This document shows, piece after piece, positions 37,867 through 48,540 of a stretch of DNA of 64,000 nt. This stretch comes from Candidatus Endonucleibacter bathymodioli. Lineage in GTDB: Bacteria; Pseudomonadota; Gammaproteobacteria; Pseudomonadales; Endozoicomonadaceae. Each line of letters starts with the position of its first letter. The first letter of the stretch is position 1. Location: contig JASXSV010000001.1 of NCBI GenBank assembly GCA_030674915.1, positions 248,001 through 312,000 of the forward strand, written 5' to 3'. The translations under genes and the position numbers were made by a program. Below the pieces are notes generated by a model, which did not search any database, was not told the origin of the DNA, and worked only from the letters and a program-made list of their open reading frames with translations.

Positions 37867-39216
37867 TTGCAACAAACACTCAGCATGAAAAACACTATAG
37901 CCATGGGCTTCTTGGCATTCTCCATGTTTCTGGGTGCCGGCAACCTCATTTTCCCTCCTATGGCAGGCTATTTATCAGGAGTTAATGTTTGGCACGCTGC
38001 GCTGGGCTTTTTGATTACCGGTGTAGGTCTCCCCTTGCTGGCTATTGTGACTATCTCACGTGTAGGTGGTAACTTTAACGCTATCACTCAAGAGTTTCCC
38101 CCTTGGCTAATTACTTGCATGGGCAGTTGTATATTTCTTCTTGTTGGCCCACTTTACGCTGTACCAAGAACCGCAGTAGTGGCTTATGAAATCGGAGTAA
38201 GCCATTTTTTTAAAGGTACAACAAGTTTAACCTTACAATTGCTATTCTGTACTATTTTCTTTTTTGCAACTTGGATTCTCTGCCTTCAACCCGGAAGGCT
38301 ACTGGAGACTGTAGGGAAAATAATAACCCCAGCACTCATCATTCTCTTACTTATTCTTGGTTTATCCCCTGTGATTTTCCCGCAGGGTGAGCTAGAGAAT
38401 GCAATCGACCCTTACTCGCAAACGCCTTTACTACGAGGTTTTCTTGAAGGATACATGACAATGGACGCTCTGGCAGCCTTTGTATTTGGCGTAGTAATCA
38501 TGACTAACCTAAAGTCACACGGTATTTCAGAGCAAAAGCCACTTACTCGATATAGCATCTACACAGGACTTATTGCCGCTACTGGTTTGACACTGGTTTA
38601 TATTTCCTTATTTTACCTAGGCGCTACAGCCAGGGATATAATAGAAAACCCCAGTACTGGCGGCCAAATTCTTGCACTCTACGTAGAGCATTTATCAGGT
38701 TCTATCGGTAGTATTTTCCTATCATTCATAGTCATCATCGCTTGCCTTACTACCGCAATTGGCTGCATTACCGCTGCAGGCGAATACTTTCATGAGTTAT
38801 TAGCTAACAAACTGAGATACTCATGGATTATTACCATCATGTGTATCAGCTGCATTATTTTAGCAAGCATGGATTTAAATAAGCTTATACAACTTTTTAC
38901 ACCTGTGCTTCTTGTTCTTTACCCCAGTAGCATTGTTCTGATACTTTTGGGATTGATAAAACAACACATTCCTAACCCTATCCTGACATACAGAACCACA
39001 TTATTAGTGACCTTTATCTTCAGCCTGATTGACGTGTCCCAGGACCTGACAGTATTAGCTCCCATTATAACCACCATTTCCTTTCTTCCTGGTATGAATG
39101 CACATATGAGCTGGCCAGTGCCTGGAGTTGCCAGTTTTCTAATCACACTCCCATTAGGGTGGCTACTTCGAACAGATCCTCCCTCACTTCAAAAAGATAA
39201 AATCATTGTAAAATAA
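37867..39216 (+). CDS. brnQ: Branched-chain amino acid:cation symporter
   Basis: LIVCS-family permease importing leucine, isoleucine and valine with Na+ or H+. 449 residues and about twelve membrane helices. The family start is clear: IAMGFLAFSMFLGAGNLIFP, then YAVPRTAVVAYEIGV in helix 3-4 and AAFVFGVVIMTNLKSHGI mid-protein. The TTG at 37867 has AAAGGA eight bases upstream; the ATG at 37885 is the alternative. Na+ coupling would suit a cell with Na+-NQR. A single-gene unit. Confidence 0.92.
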   Translation: MQQTLSMKNTIAMGFLAFSMFLGAGNLIFPPMAGYLSGVNVWHAALGFLITGVGLPLLAIVTISRVGGNFNAITQEFPPWLITCMGSCIFLLVGPLYAVPRTAVVAYEIGVSHFFKGTTSLTLQLLFCTIFFFATWILCLQPGRLLETVGKIITPALIILLLILGLSPVIFPQGELENAIDPYSQTPLLRGFLEGYMTMDALAAFVFGVVIMTNLKSHGISEQKPLTRYSIYTGLIAATGLTLVYISLFYLGATARDIIENPSTGGQILALYVEHLSGSIGSIFLSFIVIIACLTTAIGCITAAGEYFHELLANKLRYSWIITIMCISCIILASMDLNKLIQLFTPVLLVLYPSSIVLILLGLIKQHIPNPILTYRTTLLVTFIFSLIDVSQDLTVLAPIITTISFLPGMNAHMSWPVPGVASFLITLPLGWLLRTDPPSLQKDKIIVK

Positions 39217-39488
39217 CATGGACACTGGTATCCTGCACTTTTGTATGTAGTGCTAGGTATCAGCTTCCGTTAAAGCATTAGTCAACGAGAAAGCCCTATA
39301 GCATATAAGTAACAGGCATCTAGAATGGGGACGAGCAACGATTAACAGTCTCACAGCTTTAATACTAACTGGTATATATCAGAATATCTTAGTGGTTTAT
39401 TTATATTTAGCGTGTCTCAAATATTAACCAACCGTTATACCTAAAAACAAGGCCAAAATAAAATCAATAACCTGTTATAATCCTGATC
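39217..39488. repeat. Intergenic stretch with a degenerate family 1 repeat
   Basis: Contains AACAGTCTCACAGCTTTAAT followed by ACTAACTGGTATATATCAG, a worn family 1 copy. No gene. Confidence 0.4.
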
Positions 39489-39863
39489 ATGACAACAAAA
39501 ACTGCGTTCTGCGATCCTCTGGATAAAAAAACATACTCTTTTTGTTTGGTTACTCTATTGATGTTTGTATACAGTTACTCTACAACGGCTATGGACGATG
39601 CAATCACTATAAAAACACATAGCTTCATTTATCCAAAAAATAAGTTGCACCAAGCTCCTTTGCTAATAGCCACACCCATTCCTATTGGAGACTTAAAGTT
39701 ATTGGCTGCACTCACTTGCCATGGTAATAAGCATACTATTTCAACATTACTCCCAGAAATAATCTCTAGACCATACTATTTCTGGGCAAAATCTCTCCCT
39801 CAAAATCAGTTAGTCACGATTCATATCAGGAATCAATCTACACCTAGAAGCACATTCCCTTGA
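39489..39863 (+). CDS. Small exported protein, possibly the detached sensor part of the next gene
   Basis: 124 residues. A hydrophobic N-terminal segment (FCLVTLLMFVYSYSTTAMD) looks like a signal peptide. The rest is a probable extracytoplasmic domain with no recognised motif. It ends VTIHIRNQSTPRSTFP and its TGA overlaps the TTG of the following GGDEF gene by four bases. In 7TMR-DISM sensors, an extracellular beta domain ending in a similar strand (LRV.S.S...FPL) leads directly into seven helices, exactly what follows here in another frame. It may therefore be half of one split gene, or a coupled partner protein. Confidence 0.55.
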   Translation: MTTKTAFCDPLDKKTYSFCLVTLLMFVYSYSTTAMDDAITIKTHSFIYPKNKLHQAPLLIATPIPIGDLKLLAALTCHGNKHTISTLLPEIISRPYYFWAKSLPQNQLVTIHIRNQSTPRSTFP

Positions 39864-41482
39864 CACTAATCACTATTGTACAAATCATCACCTCAATTTT
39901 GATGGCTTTTGTATTAACTAAGACTCTGGCAAAGAATAAAACAAAGTCAATCTTGGTGACCTCTCACCTTTTTAGCGTTAACCTTTTATTACTTTTCAGT
40001 CAGGGGTGGCTGCGCACCATAACTCCTTTTCCCAGCGACCACCATGATTGGACACTTATCATAACAACCCTTATTATAATGACAGCTAGTGCATGCTACC
40101 AATCATTGGCTCAATTTATGCTTTACATCCCGACCATCAGAAAATTAATACTAGCAGGCTGCATAACAAGCATTGGATTCATGACTAGTATAATTTTATT
40201 ACCATCATTAGCAGGAAGTATTATAACCTGCAGCCTATTCAGCGCAACCATAACATTTTTATTAACACTGACAGGATTGCTCTATTGCGCCGGTAAAAAT
40301 ATACAACCTGCCATCCATAATCTGGCTGGAGCTGGCACCTCATGTGTATTACTAACACTATCTTTATGCCTTAAACCACTGCCTCTCAGCACAGTCACAG
40401 ATGCCGAATTATTTTTGTTAATAGCCCAAAGCTTATTCCTAATATTTATGCTTTGGTATCAACATAGAAATGAGCTTCAGAGAGCAAAACCTACAGGCAT
40501 CACCAACCAACAAACAGGTAGTCGTCGCATATTTGAGTCAGCCTTGCGCCAGCATCTACAAAAACCTGAAAGACCATTGGATATCCATGAAATACCAAAC
40601 CGTGTATTATCAACTCTAGAAATTTTGTTACCAAAAACACCAGCACTGATTGTCACTTATCACGAAAAACAAGAGACTATCAACAGCTCAAACAAACTCT
40701 TGTTTGCCATATTTGAAAAACAATTGCCGACTTTAAAACAAGATATTAGGCTCGTGATAAACAATAATGAAGATAAACGCATTAACCTTATAGATGGAAG
40801 TGACAACACCTTATGGTTACTACCTCTGGATATTGACAGCGACAGCCAGACCATTCTCATACTAGCACCAGCTGCCTCCAAAGATAGCACCTCATACTGG
40901 CATACAGCTTGTGATGTTGCCAGTCATTCAAGAACATTGTATCACGCCAGTAGACAGTCACAACATTGGCAAATCCAAGCATGTCTTGACCCATTGACCG
41001 GAGTACTTAATCGCCGTGCTTTTGTCCAGAAAGCAGATATTTATATACATCACAGAAATAACAACGAACGAATTTACTGTTCCTTACTCTTTATCGATAT
41101 AGATAATTTTAAACAAATTAATGATCAATATGGTCATCCAAAAGGCGACCTAGTCCTCCTTAATATCGCTAAAATATGCAGCCAAAATATTAGACAACAA
41201 GATTTACTATGCCGCTATGGCGGCGAAGAGTTCATAGTACTGCTACCAAGAACAAATCCTTGGCAAGCATGGCAAGTAGCAGAACGCATTCGCAAAGCTA
41301 TCGAAAATTCAGTGGATACTTCAAACACTACCGTTAGCATAGGTTTATCCACTCTTAATAAGAACACATCAACACTACCAAAGCTAATTCAAGAAGCAGA
41401 TCAAGCGCTCTACAAGGCGAAGCATTTGGGCAAAAATCAAGTTATCACAACTGAATCCTGTAATAACTTTAGATTGTCATGA
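39860..41482 (+). CDS. Seven-helix membrane diguanylate cyclase (GGDEF)
   Basis: 540 residues. The N-terminal ~205 residues contain about seven membrane helices (ITIVQIITSILMAFVL ... LFLLIAQSLFLIFMLWYQH). About 150 residues of degenerate GAF-like linker follow, then a GGDEF domain from about residue 370: DPLTGVLNRRAF, SLLFIDIDNFKQINDQYGH, LLCRYGGEEFIVLLP (active GGEEF), VSIGLST and ADQALYKAKHLGKN. It should make c-di-GMP from GTP at the membrane. No RxxD inhibitory site is obvious before GGEEF. The start is a TTG overlapping the upstream stop, an unusual arrangement that may mark translational coupling or a frameshift. Confidence 0.88.
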   Translation: MTLITIVQIITSILMAFVLTKTLAKNKTKSILVTSHLFSVNLLLLFSQGWLRTITPFPSDHHDWTLIITTLIIMTASACYQSLAQFMLYIPTIRKLILAGCITSIGFMTSIILLPSLAGSIITCSLFSATITFLLTLTGLLYCAGKNIQPAIHNLAGAGTSCVLLTLSLCLKPLPLSTVTDAELFLLIAQSLFLIFMLWYQHRNELQRAKPTGITNQQTGSRRIFESALRQHLQKPERPLDIHEIPNRVLSTLEILLPKTPALIVTYHEKQETINSSNKLLFAIFEKQLPTLKQDIRLVINNNEDKRINLIDGSDNTLWLLPLDIDSDSQTILILAPAASKDSTSYWHTACDVASHSRTLYHASRQSQHWQIQACLDPLTGVLNRRAFVQKADIYIHHRNNNERIYCSLLFIDIDNFKQINDQYGHPKGDLVLLNIAKICSQNIRQQDLLCRYGGEEFIVLLPRTNPWQAWQVAERIRKAIENSVDTSNTTVSIGLSTLNKNTSTLPKLIQEADQALYKAKHLGKNQVITTESCNNFRLS

Positions 41483-41534
41483 TGGTGAAAACTTATACTC
41501 ACCGCACCTGAAATAGGTTTTTACCCAACCCCCA

Positions 41535-41645
41535 TTTAAAACGTGAAACACTTACTACTCTCACTCACTCAAATAATACAACTGTAGGTCATGAGGCTTA
41601 GCTAGTTTGTCGTCTACTCACACATTCAATGGTAACCAGCATATT
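41535..41645 (-). repeat. Degenerate dispersed repeat (family 1), well preserved copy
   Basis: GGTCATGAGGCTTAGCTAGT, TTGTCGTCTACTCACACATT and CAATGGTAACCAGCATATT give the clearest version of the family core. It sits between the convergent GGDEF and der genes. Confidence 0.65.
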
Positions 41646-43068
41646 ATTTGCATTTACTTTTTTTCTTTGATTTTCGCACATGATCCATTAATCTTCGTTT
41701 TTTCTTCAACTGACGGACATTCAATTTGTTTTTTCGCCCTTCAAATGGATTTTCACCAGTGCGAAATTCAACCCGAATAGGTGTGCCCATTATTTTAAGT
41801 GTATTTCGATATGTGTTTTCCAAATAACGACGATAGCTATTAGGAACTGCATCAGTCTGATTACCATGCACTACAATGGTTGGTGGGTTCATACCTCCAG
41901 CATGACAGTAACGCAACTTGATTCTGCGACCGTTGACCAACGGTGGCTGATGCCCACTGACTGCCTCCTCCAGAATAGAAGTCAGTTGACTGGTCGTTAA
42001 CTTACGGGTAGCACATTCGTAAGCTTCTTTAATAGAATGATACAACTTCTCTACCCCACTACCATACTTAGCTGAGATCATATGTAGTCGGGCAAAATTG
42101 ATAAAATTAAGACGTCGGGACAATTCTTCCTTAATCAGTCTTTTCTCGTCTTGCTGCATACCATCCCATTTATTAACAGCTAGTACCAGTGCTCTACCAG
42201 ACTCTAGAATAAACCCCAACAAGTGTAAATCCTGGTCAACGATTCCTTCTCTCGCATCCAGCACCAATATCACCACGTTGGCATCTTTTATTGCCTGCAA
42301 AGCTTTGATCACCGAGAATTTTTCTACCACCTCTGTTACCTTACCCCGACGGCGGACTCCTGCAGTATCAATTAAAGTGTATTCCTGTCCAAAATGCTCA
42401 TAAGGAATATAAATACTATCACGAGTCGTACCAGCCTGATCGAAAACCACAACCCGCTCATCACCCAGCATTTTATTAACCAATGTAGATTTACCAACAT
42501 TGGGACGACCCACAATACCAATTTTTATACCCCTAGTCTTAACAACATCATCACTTTCACTATCCACATCATCTTCTGACGGCACTTCTTTCAGAACATC
42601 CTCAATCATGCTATGCACGCCTCGGCCATGAGCTGCGGCAATATGATAAGCTCGCCCAAGACCAAGAACAGCAAAATCAGTCTCCGCTTGATCCGCATCA
42701 ACACTATCAACCTTATTAAGCACCAAGTAATACTTTTTACCCTTACGCCGCAAATGATCGGAAATCATTTGATCTGCAACAGTAAGTCCAGCTTTAGCAT
42801 CAACCAAAAATAAAACAACATCTGCCTCTTCAATAGCAGTCATTGACTGCTCAGCCATGCCATGATTGATACCGTCTTCATCTCCACTAAGACCACCAGT
42901 ATCTACGGCAATAAAAGGCTTATCACCCAGTTTCCCCTCTCCATACTTACGATCACGGGTTAAACCAGAAATATTTGCTACCAAAGCATCTCTAGAACGC
43001 GTCAATCTATTAAATAGAGTGGATTTACCAACGTTAGGTCTGCCCACCAATGCGATTACAAAAATCAT
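41644..43068 (-). CDS. der: Ribosome-assembly GTPase Der (EngA)
   Basis: Double GTPase needed for 50S ribosome maturation. 474 residues. The first G domain has [22 protein letters not shown] and NKVD. The second has [24 protein letters not shown] and NKWD. A C-terminal KH-like domain ([20 protein letters not shown]) and a long basic tail ([15 protein letters not shown]) follow. The order hisS-yfgM-bamB-der is the E. coli one. A hairpin lies between bamB and der. Confidence 0.97.
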   Translation of the reverse strand: MIFVIALVGRPNVGKSTLFNRLTRSRDALVANISGLTRDRKYGEGKLGDKPFIAVDTGGLSGDEDGINHGMAEQSMTAIEEADVVLFLVDAKAGLTVADQMISDHLRRKGKKYYLVLNKVDSVDADQAETDFAVLGLGRAYHIAAAHGRGVHSMIEDVLKEVPSEDDVDSESDDVVKTRGIKIGIVGRPNVGKSTLVNKMLGDERVVVFDQAGTTRDSIYIPYEHFGQEYTLIDTAGVRRRGKVTEVVEKFSVIKALQAIKDANVVILVLDAREGIVDQDLHLLGFILESGRALVLAVNKWDGMQQDEKRLIKEELSRRLNFINFARLHMISAKYGSGVEKLYHSIKEAYECATRKLTTSQLTSILEEAVSGHQPPLVNGRRIKLRYCHAGGMNPPTIVVHGNQTDAVPNSYRRYLENTYRNTLKIMGTPIRVEFRTGENPFEGRKNKLNVRQLKKKRRLMDHVRKSKKKSKCK

Positions 43069-43095
43069 TATTTATCTACAACATCTAAATAGAAA

Positions 43096-43127
43096 CGGGC
43101 CAGTCTTCTGAATCGAAGAATGGCCCG
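43096..43127 (-). terminator. Hairpin between bamB and der
   Basis: CGGGCCA-TTCTTC and GAAGACTGGCCCG (minus-strand sense) form a stem of about 11 pairs with a small interior mismatch, followed by GTTTCTATTT. It could be a weak intrinsic terminator or attenuator reducing der transcription from the upstream genes. The T tract is imperfect. Confidence 0.5.
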
Positions 43128-43199
43128 ATAAATCCATTACATATAAAATACAAATTAGTCTACCGTACTCATGGTGACTCTGCTTTCTTTTGAACTGCA

Positions 43200-44375
43200 T
43201 TACTTGGTCATGATTACATGTTTTTTTAATGCTATCAACTTTCCGCTGCTACTTAGCACATAAATCATGTCACCTACTACAAGAGGCTGAGCCTTAATTG
43301 CCGCCCCACCCGTATTAAAACGACCGCTTAAACCTCCATCTACCTGCGATATAAGGTGGATATAGCCCTGATAATCCCCTACAACAACATAACTGCCAAA
43401 TGTTGCCGGAGCAGTCACCTTACGGTACTGTAATGCCTCTTGTCGCCAGTTTGAAGCACCATTTTTCTGATCTAACGAACTAATAAAACTATCCTGATCG
43501 CTAAGATAAATAGAACCAAACCCTTCAGACATCGCTTTGTAACTAGATATCTCTTTTGACCAGTGACCTCTACCACTATAGAGGTCAATGGCAACAACAT
43601 TACCCTGATAGCTAACAGCAAACAAAAATCCACCAATTATCATCGGAGTGCTATCGACATCAACCATCCTTTCCAACTCAGTACTTCCTTTAGGTGTTGA
43701 TAGTTTTGAAGCCCATAGTTGTTCACCATCATTTAGCCTAAATGCTTTAACATCACCGTTAGCGTAACCGACCAATACTGCTTCTTTATCTATAATTGGG
43801 TCAGAAGATCCTCTTAATATTAATGCTGGCTGCAAGGCGCTTTGAGACCAGAGAAACTTCCCCGTATGAGAATCAAGAGCCGTCAAATTATCATCAATAC
43901 TTTTAACAATCACCATCTCCTCATTAGCGACCGGAATAGAAAGCACTTCACTACTAACTTTTGCCTTCCAAAGATCACTACCATCAATCTCGTTAAGAGC
44001 AATAACCTCACCATCAAGCGTACCCAGTAATACCATCTTATTGTCGGCACTCACACCACTGCCAACACGTACGTCTTTTAACTTTCGTTTCCAGATAACA
44101 CTACCATTTTGCCGATCTAATGCTAAGACACTACCTTCAGCACCAGCGGCATAGACAATCTCTTCCCGTACAAATGGCACAAGATGTTCATGACTCATGC
44201 CAACACCTTTACCTATGTTTCTAGACCAAACTTCTTCCAACTGCACGGTCTCTTCAGTGAGACTCTTAAGGGTTAAGGGAACACGGATATCCTCTCCTTC
44301 GGAAGAAAATATGCCACACGCTGACAGTCCTTCAATCAGCAACAGCATTAATATTAATCTGAAAAACTTTTCCAT
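43200..44375 (-). CDS. bamB: Outer membrane protein assembly factor BamB
   Basis: Lipoprotein of the BAM complex that helps insert beta-barrel proteins. 391 residues. The signal peptide with lipobox is LMLLLIEGLSAC (Cys 20). It is followed by an eight-bladed PQQ-like propeller, with repeated motifs of the type AGAEGSVLALDRQNGSVIWK, LGTLDGEVIALNEIDGSDLW and SYQGNVVAIDLYSGRGHW. The gene starts 13 bases after the end of yfgM and belongs to the hisS-yfgM-bamB-der cluster. Confidence 0.95.
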   Translation of the reverse strand: MEKFFRLILMLLLIEGLSACGIFSSEGEDIRVPLTLKSLTEETVQLEEVWSRNIGKGVGMSHEHLVPFVREEIVYAAGAEGSVLALDRQNGSVIWKRKLKDVRVGSGVSADNKMVLLGTLDGEVIALNEIDGSDLWKAKVSSEVLSIPVANEEMVIVKSIDDNLTALDSHTGKFLWSQSALQPALILRGSSDPIIDKEAVLVGYANGDVKAFRLNDGEQLWASKLSTPKGSTELERMVDVDSTPMIIGGFLFAVSYQGNVVAIDLYSGRGHWSKEISSYKAMSEGFGSIYLSDQDSFISSLDQKNGASNWRQEALQYRKVTAPATFGSYVVVGDYQGYIHLISQVDGGLSGRFNTGGAAIKAQPLVVGDMIYVLSSSGKLIALKKHVIMTK

Positions 44376-44388
44376 TTATTTAATCCCC

Positions 44389-45048
44389 CTAGTACATTGA
44401 CGCCAAGTCATCCAGCTTCAACTGCAGCAAGTTTCTGGACTGCCCATCGGCTATATCCAACGCTTTCTGATAGGCTTTCTTGGCATTGTCTCGCTCTCCC
44501 AAAGCCAGATAAATATCACCCCTAACTGATTCAATGCTACCAACAAAGTATTTGTTATCTGATTTAAGCTTCGCTAATACCTCCAACGCCTGATTTTCCT
44601 TGCCATCAGAAAGATCGATCAGCACTCTAGCCAAACGAATCCGAGTTATAGCTTCAATCTTTTCATCCGGTTTCTGCGATAAAATCCACTCAAAAGAATT
44701 AATAGCTCTATCAAGCACTTTGGTCTTTACCTGCTGCTTCGCCAAAAATAAAGTTGCGAGAGCTGCATAACGACTATGACTGAAGTCTTTCTGTAGACTT
44801 TCAACCACATGATTCATGGTTGCCTTGTCCTCGTCGCTGAGCTCATTTGACGTTTTAGGCAATACTTCCAGAAGACTTTCATAAAGTTTAGAAGCATCCA
44901 CCGATGACTCATACAAATTTTTCTGCCACGCTTTGTAACCAAAGACCCCCACCAAAGTAATCATAACAGCAACCAACGCCGGCTGCCCATATCTTTTCCA
45001 AAGATGTTTGAGGTGCTCTACTTGCTCTTCATCCGAATCGAAACTCAC
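44389..45048 (-). CDS. yfgM: Ancillary SecYEG translocon subunit YfgM
   Basis: 219 residues. A short acidic cytoplasmic N-terminus (MSFDSDEEQVEHLKHLWKRY), one membrane helix (ALVAVMITLVGVFGYKAW) and a periplasmic TPR-like region ending with RDNAKKAYQKALDIADGQSR. YfgM associates with SecYEG and the chaperone PpiD. The start is a GTG with CAGGAG six bases upstream. It lies directly after hisS with a 3-base gap, so the two are cotranslated. Confidence 0.92.
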   Translation of the reverse strand: MSFDSDEEQVEHLKHLWKRYGQPALVAVMITLVGVFGYKAWQKNLYESSVDASKLYESLLEVLPKTSNELSDEDKATMNHVVESLQKDFSHSRYAALATLFLAKQQVKTKVLDRAINSFEWILSQKPDEKIEAITRIRLARVLIDLSDGKENQALEVLAKLKSDNKYFVGSIESVRGDIYLALGERDNAKKAYQKALDIADGQSRNLLQLKLDDLASMY

Positions 45049-45051
45049 TTT

Positions 45052-46335
45052 TTACTCCTGAATACACTTTTTCAGATAACTAACCAACTCAGACTCTGCA
45101 ACCTGAACCTGCTGTCCATCATCCCGTAATGATTTAACCGTAACTACCTCGGAACTAATCTCATTATCCCCAACAATAAGAGCATACCGAGCGCCACTGC
45201 GATCAGCCCTTTTCATTTGAGCTGCAAAACTACCACCTCTGCAATCTACCAACATTTTTAATGATGGCCAATTATCACGCATACGCTCCATCATCGGCAT
45301 AAGTTTACTACCTGACCCAGTTAACAACAACGCAATATCAACCGTTTTTGAAACACTGCCTGGCACAAGGCCAAGTGTTTCAAGTAATAATACTAAACGT
45401 TCCAGTCCCATAGCAAAACCAACAGCTGGGGTTGATTTACCACCAAGCAATTCAACTAGAGAGTCATAACGACCACCAGCACACACCGTACCCTGAGCCC
45501 CAAGGCTATTCGTCACCCATTCAAACACAGTTCTACTATAGTAATCCAGTCCCCTTACCAATTTTGGGTTAACTGTGTAAGTAATGTCTAGCTCAGTTAG
45601 TCTTTGACAGAGCCCCTCAAAGTGTATTCTTGACTTGTCATCCAAGTAATCATGAAGGATCGGTGCATCATTAATTATTTTCTGGGTATCTTTATTTTTA
45701 CTGTCCAATATTCGTAAAGGATTAATAGCTAGCCGGCGGCGACTGTCTTCATCAAGCTCTTTTTCAAAACGAGACAAATAAACCACCAAAGCCTCGCGAT
45801 ATTGAGCGCGAGCCTCCTTAGCGCCTAACGTGTTCAATTCCAGAGCCACATGTTTATTCAGCCCCAAAATCTTCCATAACCTAGCGGTCATCAAAATTAA
45901 TTCAACATCAATGTCAGGCCCAACCATACCAAATGCTTCAACACTGACCTGATGGAATTGACGATAACGACCTTTCTGCGGACGCTCATACCTGAACATC
46001 GGCCCCATCAGCCATAATCTTTGAACCTGATTATACAACAAACCTTTTTCTATACCCGCTCTTACGCAACCAGCGGTACCTTCAGGACGCAAAGACAAAC
46101 TTTCACCGTTTCGATCTGCAAAGGTATACATTTCTTTGTCAACAATGTCGGTACCAGCCCCAATACCTCGACTAAAAACAGACGAAGACTCCAGCATCGG
46201 CGTACGAATTTCGCTATAGCAGTATGAAGCGAGAATACTCCTCACTGTTTCTTCAAGATAACGCCAAGTTGGCGTTTGCTCTGGAAGAATATCATTCATC
46301 CCACGGACAGCCTGGAATTGCTTAACCACGTGCAT
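45052..46335 (-). CDS. hisS: Histidyl-tRNA synthetase
   Basis: Class II synthetase charging tRNA-His. 427 residues from the ATG at 46335 ([20 protein letters not shown]), close to the 424 of E. coli; an in-frame TTG 13 codons upstream is unlikely. Motif 1 is [20 protein letters not shown], motif 2 includes [20 protein letters not shown], and the histidine-specific loops are [15 protein letters not shown] and [13 protein letters not shown]-terminal anticodon-binding domain ends the protein. AAGAAGG lies just upstream. Confidence 0.96.
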   Translation of the reverse strand: MHVVKQFQAVRGMNDILPEQTPTWRYLEETVRSILASYCYSEIRTPMLESSSVFSRGIGAGTDIVDKEMYTFADRNGESLSLRPEGTAGCVRAGIEKGLLYNQVQRLWLMGPMFRYERPQKGRYRQFHQVSVEAFGMVGPDIDVELILMTARLWKILGLNKHVALELNTLGAKEARAQYREALVVYLSRFEKELDEDSRRRLAINPLRILDSKNKDTQKIINDAPILHDYLDDKSRIHFEGLCQRLTELDITYTVNPKLVRGLDYYSRTVFEWVTNSLGAQGTVCAGGRYDSLVELLGGKSTPAVGFAMGLERLVLLLETLGLVPGSVSKTVDIALLLTGSGSKLMPMMERMRDNWPSLKMLVDCRGGSFAAQMKRADRSGARYALIVGDNEISSEVVTVKSLRDDGQQVQVAESELVSYLKKCIQE

Positions 46336-46630
46336 ACACCTTCTTGAATTGGCGAAGCCACAAACTGTACTCAAGACAAAGACATGACACAGCCTTCAAA
46401 TGCATATAGTACAGAAATAGATATTTGCTACATCTCCATTGTCAATACAGGAATGCTGGCGACATTCTATCGTCAATAACTTTACCTGAATCTCTACTTG
46501 CCACAGGTATATATTTATCCCATTAAAAACTGTAAAACTGTAAATCTGCCGACCTCTCTCACTTACCAGGCACCTATAAAACCTAACTCTCTTGCCTCCT
46601 AGACACCGTCAATGGCAACTGATATAGATA
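46336..46630. repeat. Intergenic stretch with a degenerate family 1 repeat
   Basis: Between hisS and nqrF. The right part (about 46555-46627) reads CTTGCCTCCTAGACACCGTC then AATGGCAACTGATATAGA, a worn family 1 copy. ispG, the usual upstream neighbour of hisS, is absent. Confidence 0.5.
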
Positions 46631-47869
46631 CTATCCTCCGAAATCATCCAACATGATATTTTCTTTCTCAACACCCAACTCCGTCAGCAAACTAGTAACC
46701 GCATCATTCATCATAGGCGGCCCACACATATAAAACTCACAATCTTCTGGTGCAGGATGATTATTCAGGTAATTATCCAACAATACCTGATGGATAAAAC
46801 CGGTTTTCCCAGACCAATTATCTTCAGGCTGAGGATCAGACAGCGCTAAATGCCAAGTAAAGTTAGAGCCCTCTTCAGCCAATTTATCGAACTCTTCCAC
46901 ATAAAAAGCTTCTCTAAGGGACCTTGCACCATACCAAAAAGAAATCTTACGCTTAGAAGATAAACGTTTTAACTGATCAAAGATGTGGGATCTCATAGGA
47001 GCCATACCCGCGCCTCCACCTACAAACACCATCTCATTATCAGAATCTTTAGCAAAAAACTCACCGAAAGGACCATACACAGTCATTTTATCCCCCGGTT
47101 TTAAGTTAAAGGTGTAAGAAGACATCTGCCCTGGTGGTATATCTGGGGCTGCTCCCGGCGGAGGTGAGGCAATTCTAATATTAAATTTAAGTATTCCTTT
47201 TTCTTCAGGATAGTTAGCCATGGAATATGCACGAATAACAGGCTCAGTCACTTTAGACCGGAACTGCCACAAATTGAATTTATCCCAATCGGCACGATAT
47301 TCTTCCCCAATATCGAAATTTTTATAATCAACCTCATGAACAGGTGCTTCCAATTGCACATAACCTCCAGCACGAAAATTAATATCCTCTCCTTCAGGCA
47401 ATTTCAAAACAAGCTCTTTAATAAACGTGGCAACATTATCATTGGCAGCAACTTCACACTCCCATTTTTTAACGCCAAAAAGCTCCTCGTCAACTTCAAT
47501 GTTCATATCCTGCTTGACCCCAACCTGACAAGACAAGCGCCACCCTTCCTTTTCTTCCCGCCGAGTAAAATGAACGCGTTCTGTTGGCAGCATTTCACCA
47601 CCTCCATCTAGCACCTTACATTTACACTGGGCACAAGTACCTCCTCCTCCACAAGCAGATGGCAAAAATAAACCACTTCCCGCCAGAGTTGTCAGCAATT
47701 TACCACCTGCCACTGTGGTTACACGTTTTTCTGGATCGTCATTAATGCTTATAATAACGTCTCCGGCACTAACAAGTCTGGAGCGCGCCACAAGAATCAC
47801 GACTACTAGCGTCAGCACTATGGCCGTGAACATACCGACACTCAAGAGGATGATATTTGAATCAGTCAT
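46631..47869 (-). CDS. nqrF: Na+-translocating NADH:quinone oxidoreductase subunit F
   Basis: Entry point of electrons: oxidises NADH, passes electrons via FAD and a 2Fe-2S centre. 412 residues. An N-terminal helix ([20 protein letters not shown]) precedes a ferredoxin domain with [15 protein letters not shown] and [11 protein letters not shown] (four cluster cysteines), the FAD motif [11 protein letters not shown] and the NADH motif [18 protein letters not shown]. The C-terminal [11 protein letters not shown] and DDFGG are typical of the family. Last gene of the nqr operon. Confidence 0.97.
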   Translation of the reverse strand: MTDSNIILLSVGMFTAIVLTLVVVILVARSRLVSAGDVIISINDDPEKRVTTVAGGKLLTTLAGSGLFLPSACGGGGTCAQCKCKVLDGGGEMLPTERVHFTRREEKEGWRLSCQVGVKQDMNIEVDEELFGVKKWECEVAANDNVATFIKELVLKLPEGEDINFRAGGYVQLEAPVHEVDYKNFDIGEEYRADWDKFNLWQFRSKVTEPVIRAYSMANYPEEKGILKFNIRIASPPPGAAPDIPPGQMSSYTFNLKPGDKMTVYGPFGEFFAKDSDNEMVFVGGGAGMAPMRSHIFDQLKRLSSKRKISFWYGARSLREAFYVEEFDKLAEEGSNFTWHLALSDPQPEDNWSGKTGFIHQVLLDNYLNNHPAPEDCEFYMCGPPMMNDAVTSLLTELGVEKENIMLDDFGG

Positions 47870-47940
47870 AAATCTATCTCGTTATTCTATTGCGCGGGAT
47901 ACTCACTGACAAATGAGACACCGAATACATTCAGAACTAT

Positions 47941-48537
47941 CTAGAGCTGGACTCCGGAAAATGACATAAAGCCTAATGCCATCAAACCTGCAGTAATAAA
48001 GGTGATACCCAGACCGCGCAGGCCAGAAGGAACATCACTATATTTTAGCTTTTCACGAATACCAGCAATAGCGACAATAGCAAAAGCCCAGCCAACACCA
48101 GCACCCAAACCATAAACTACACTTTCACTAAAGTCGTAGTCACGCTCAACCATAAACAAGGCAGCACCCATGATAGCGCAATTGACTGTAATCAACGGCA
48201 GGAAAATACCCAAAGCGTTATATAAAGCTGGCACATATTTATCCAAAAACATTTCCAAAATCTGAACCAATGCCGCAATAACACCAATATAAGTGATCAA
48301 ACCCAAGAAGCTCAAATCAACACCGGCAACAAGCACTCCATCTTTCAGAACATGCTGATAAATAAGATTATTAATAGGCACAGTGACCGCAAGCACCACT
48401 ATCACTGCAACACCCAATCCCAAGGCAGTTTTTACCTGTTTTGATACCGCCAGAAAAGTACACATCCCAAGAAAAAAAGCCAATGCCATGTTTTCCACGA
48501 ATACTGCTTTAATAAAAAGCGAGATAAGATGTTCCAT
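47941..48537 (-). CDS. nqrE: Na+-NQR subunit E
   Basis: 198 residues, six membrane helices, NqrD/E fold. It shows [20 protein letters not shown] (with the conserved Cys of the inter-subunit iron centre) and the second half-motif [17 protein letters not shown]. It pairs with NqrD and forms part of the electron and Na+ path in the membrane. The start ATG is 3 bases after the nqrD stop. Confidence 0.96.
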   Translation of the reverse strand: MEHLISLFIKAVFVENMALAFFLGMCTFLAVSKQVKTALGLGVAVIVVLAVTVPINNLIYQHVLKDGVLVAGVDLSFLGLITYIGVIAALVQILEMFLDKYVPALYNALGIFLPLITVNCAIMGAALFMVERDYDFSESVVYGLGAGVGWAFAIVAIAGIREKLKYSDVPSGLRGLGITFITAGLMALGFMSFSGVQL

Positions 48538-48540
48538 GAT

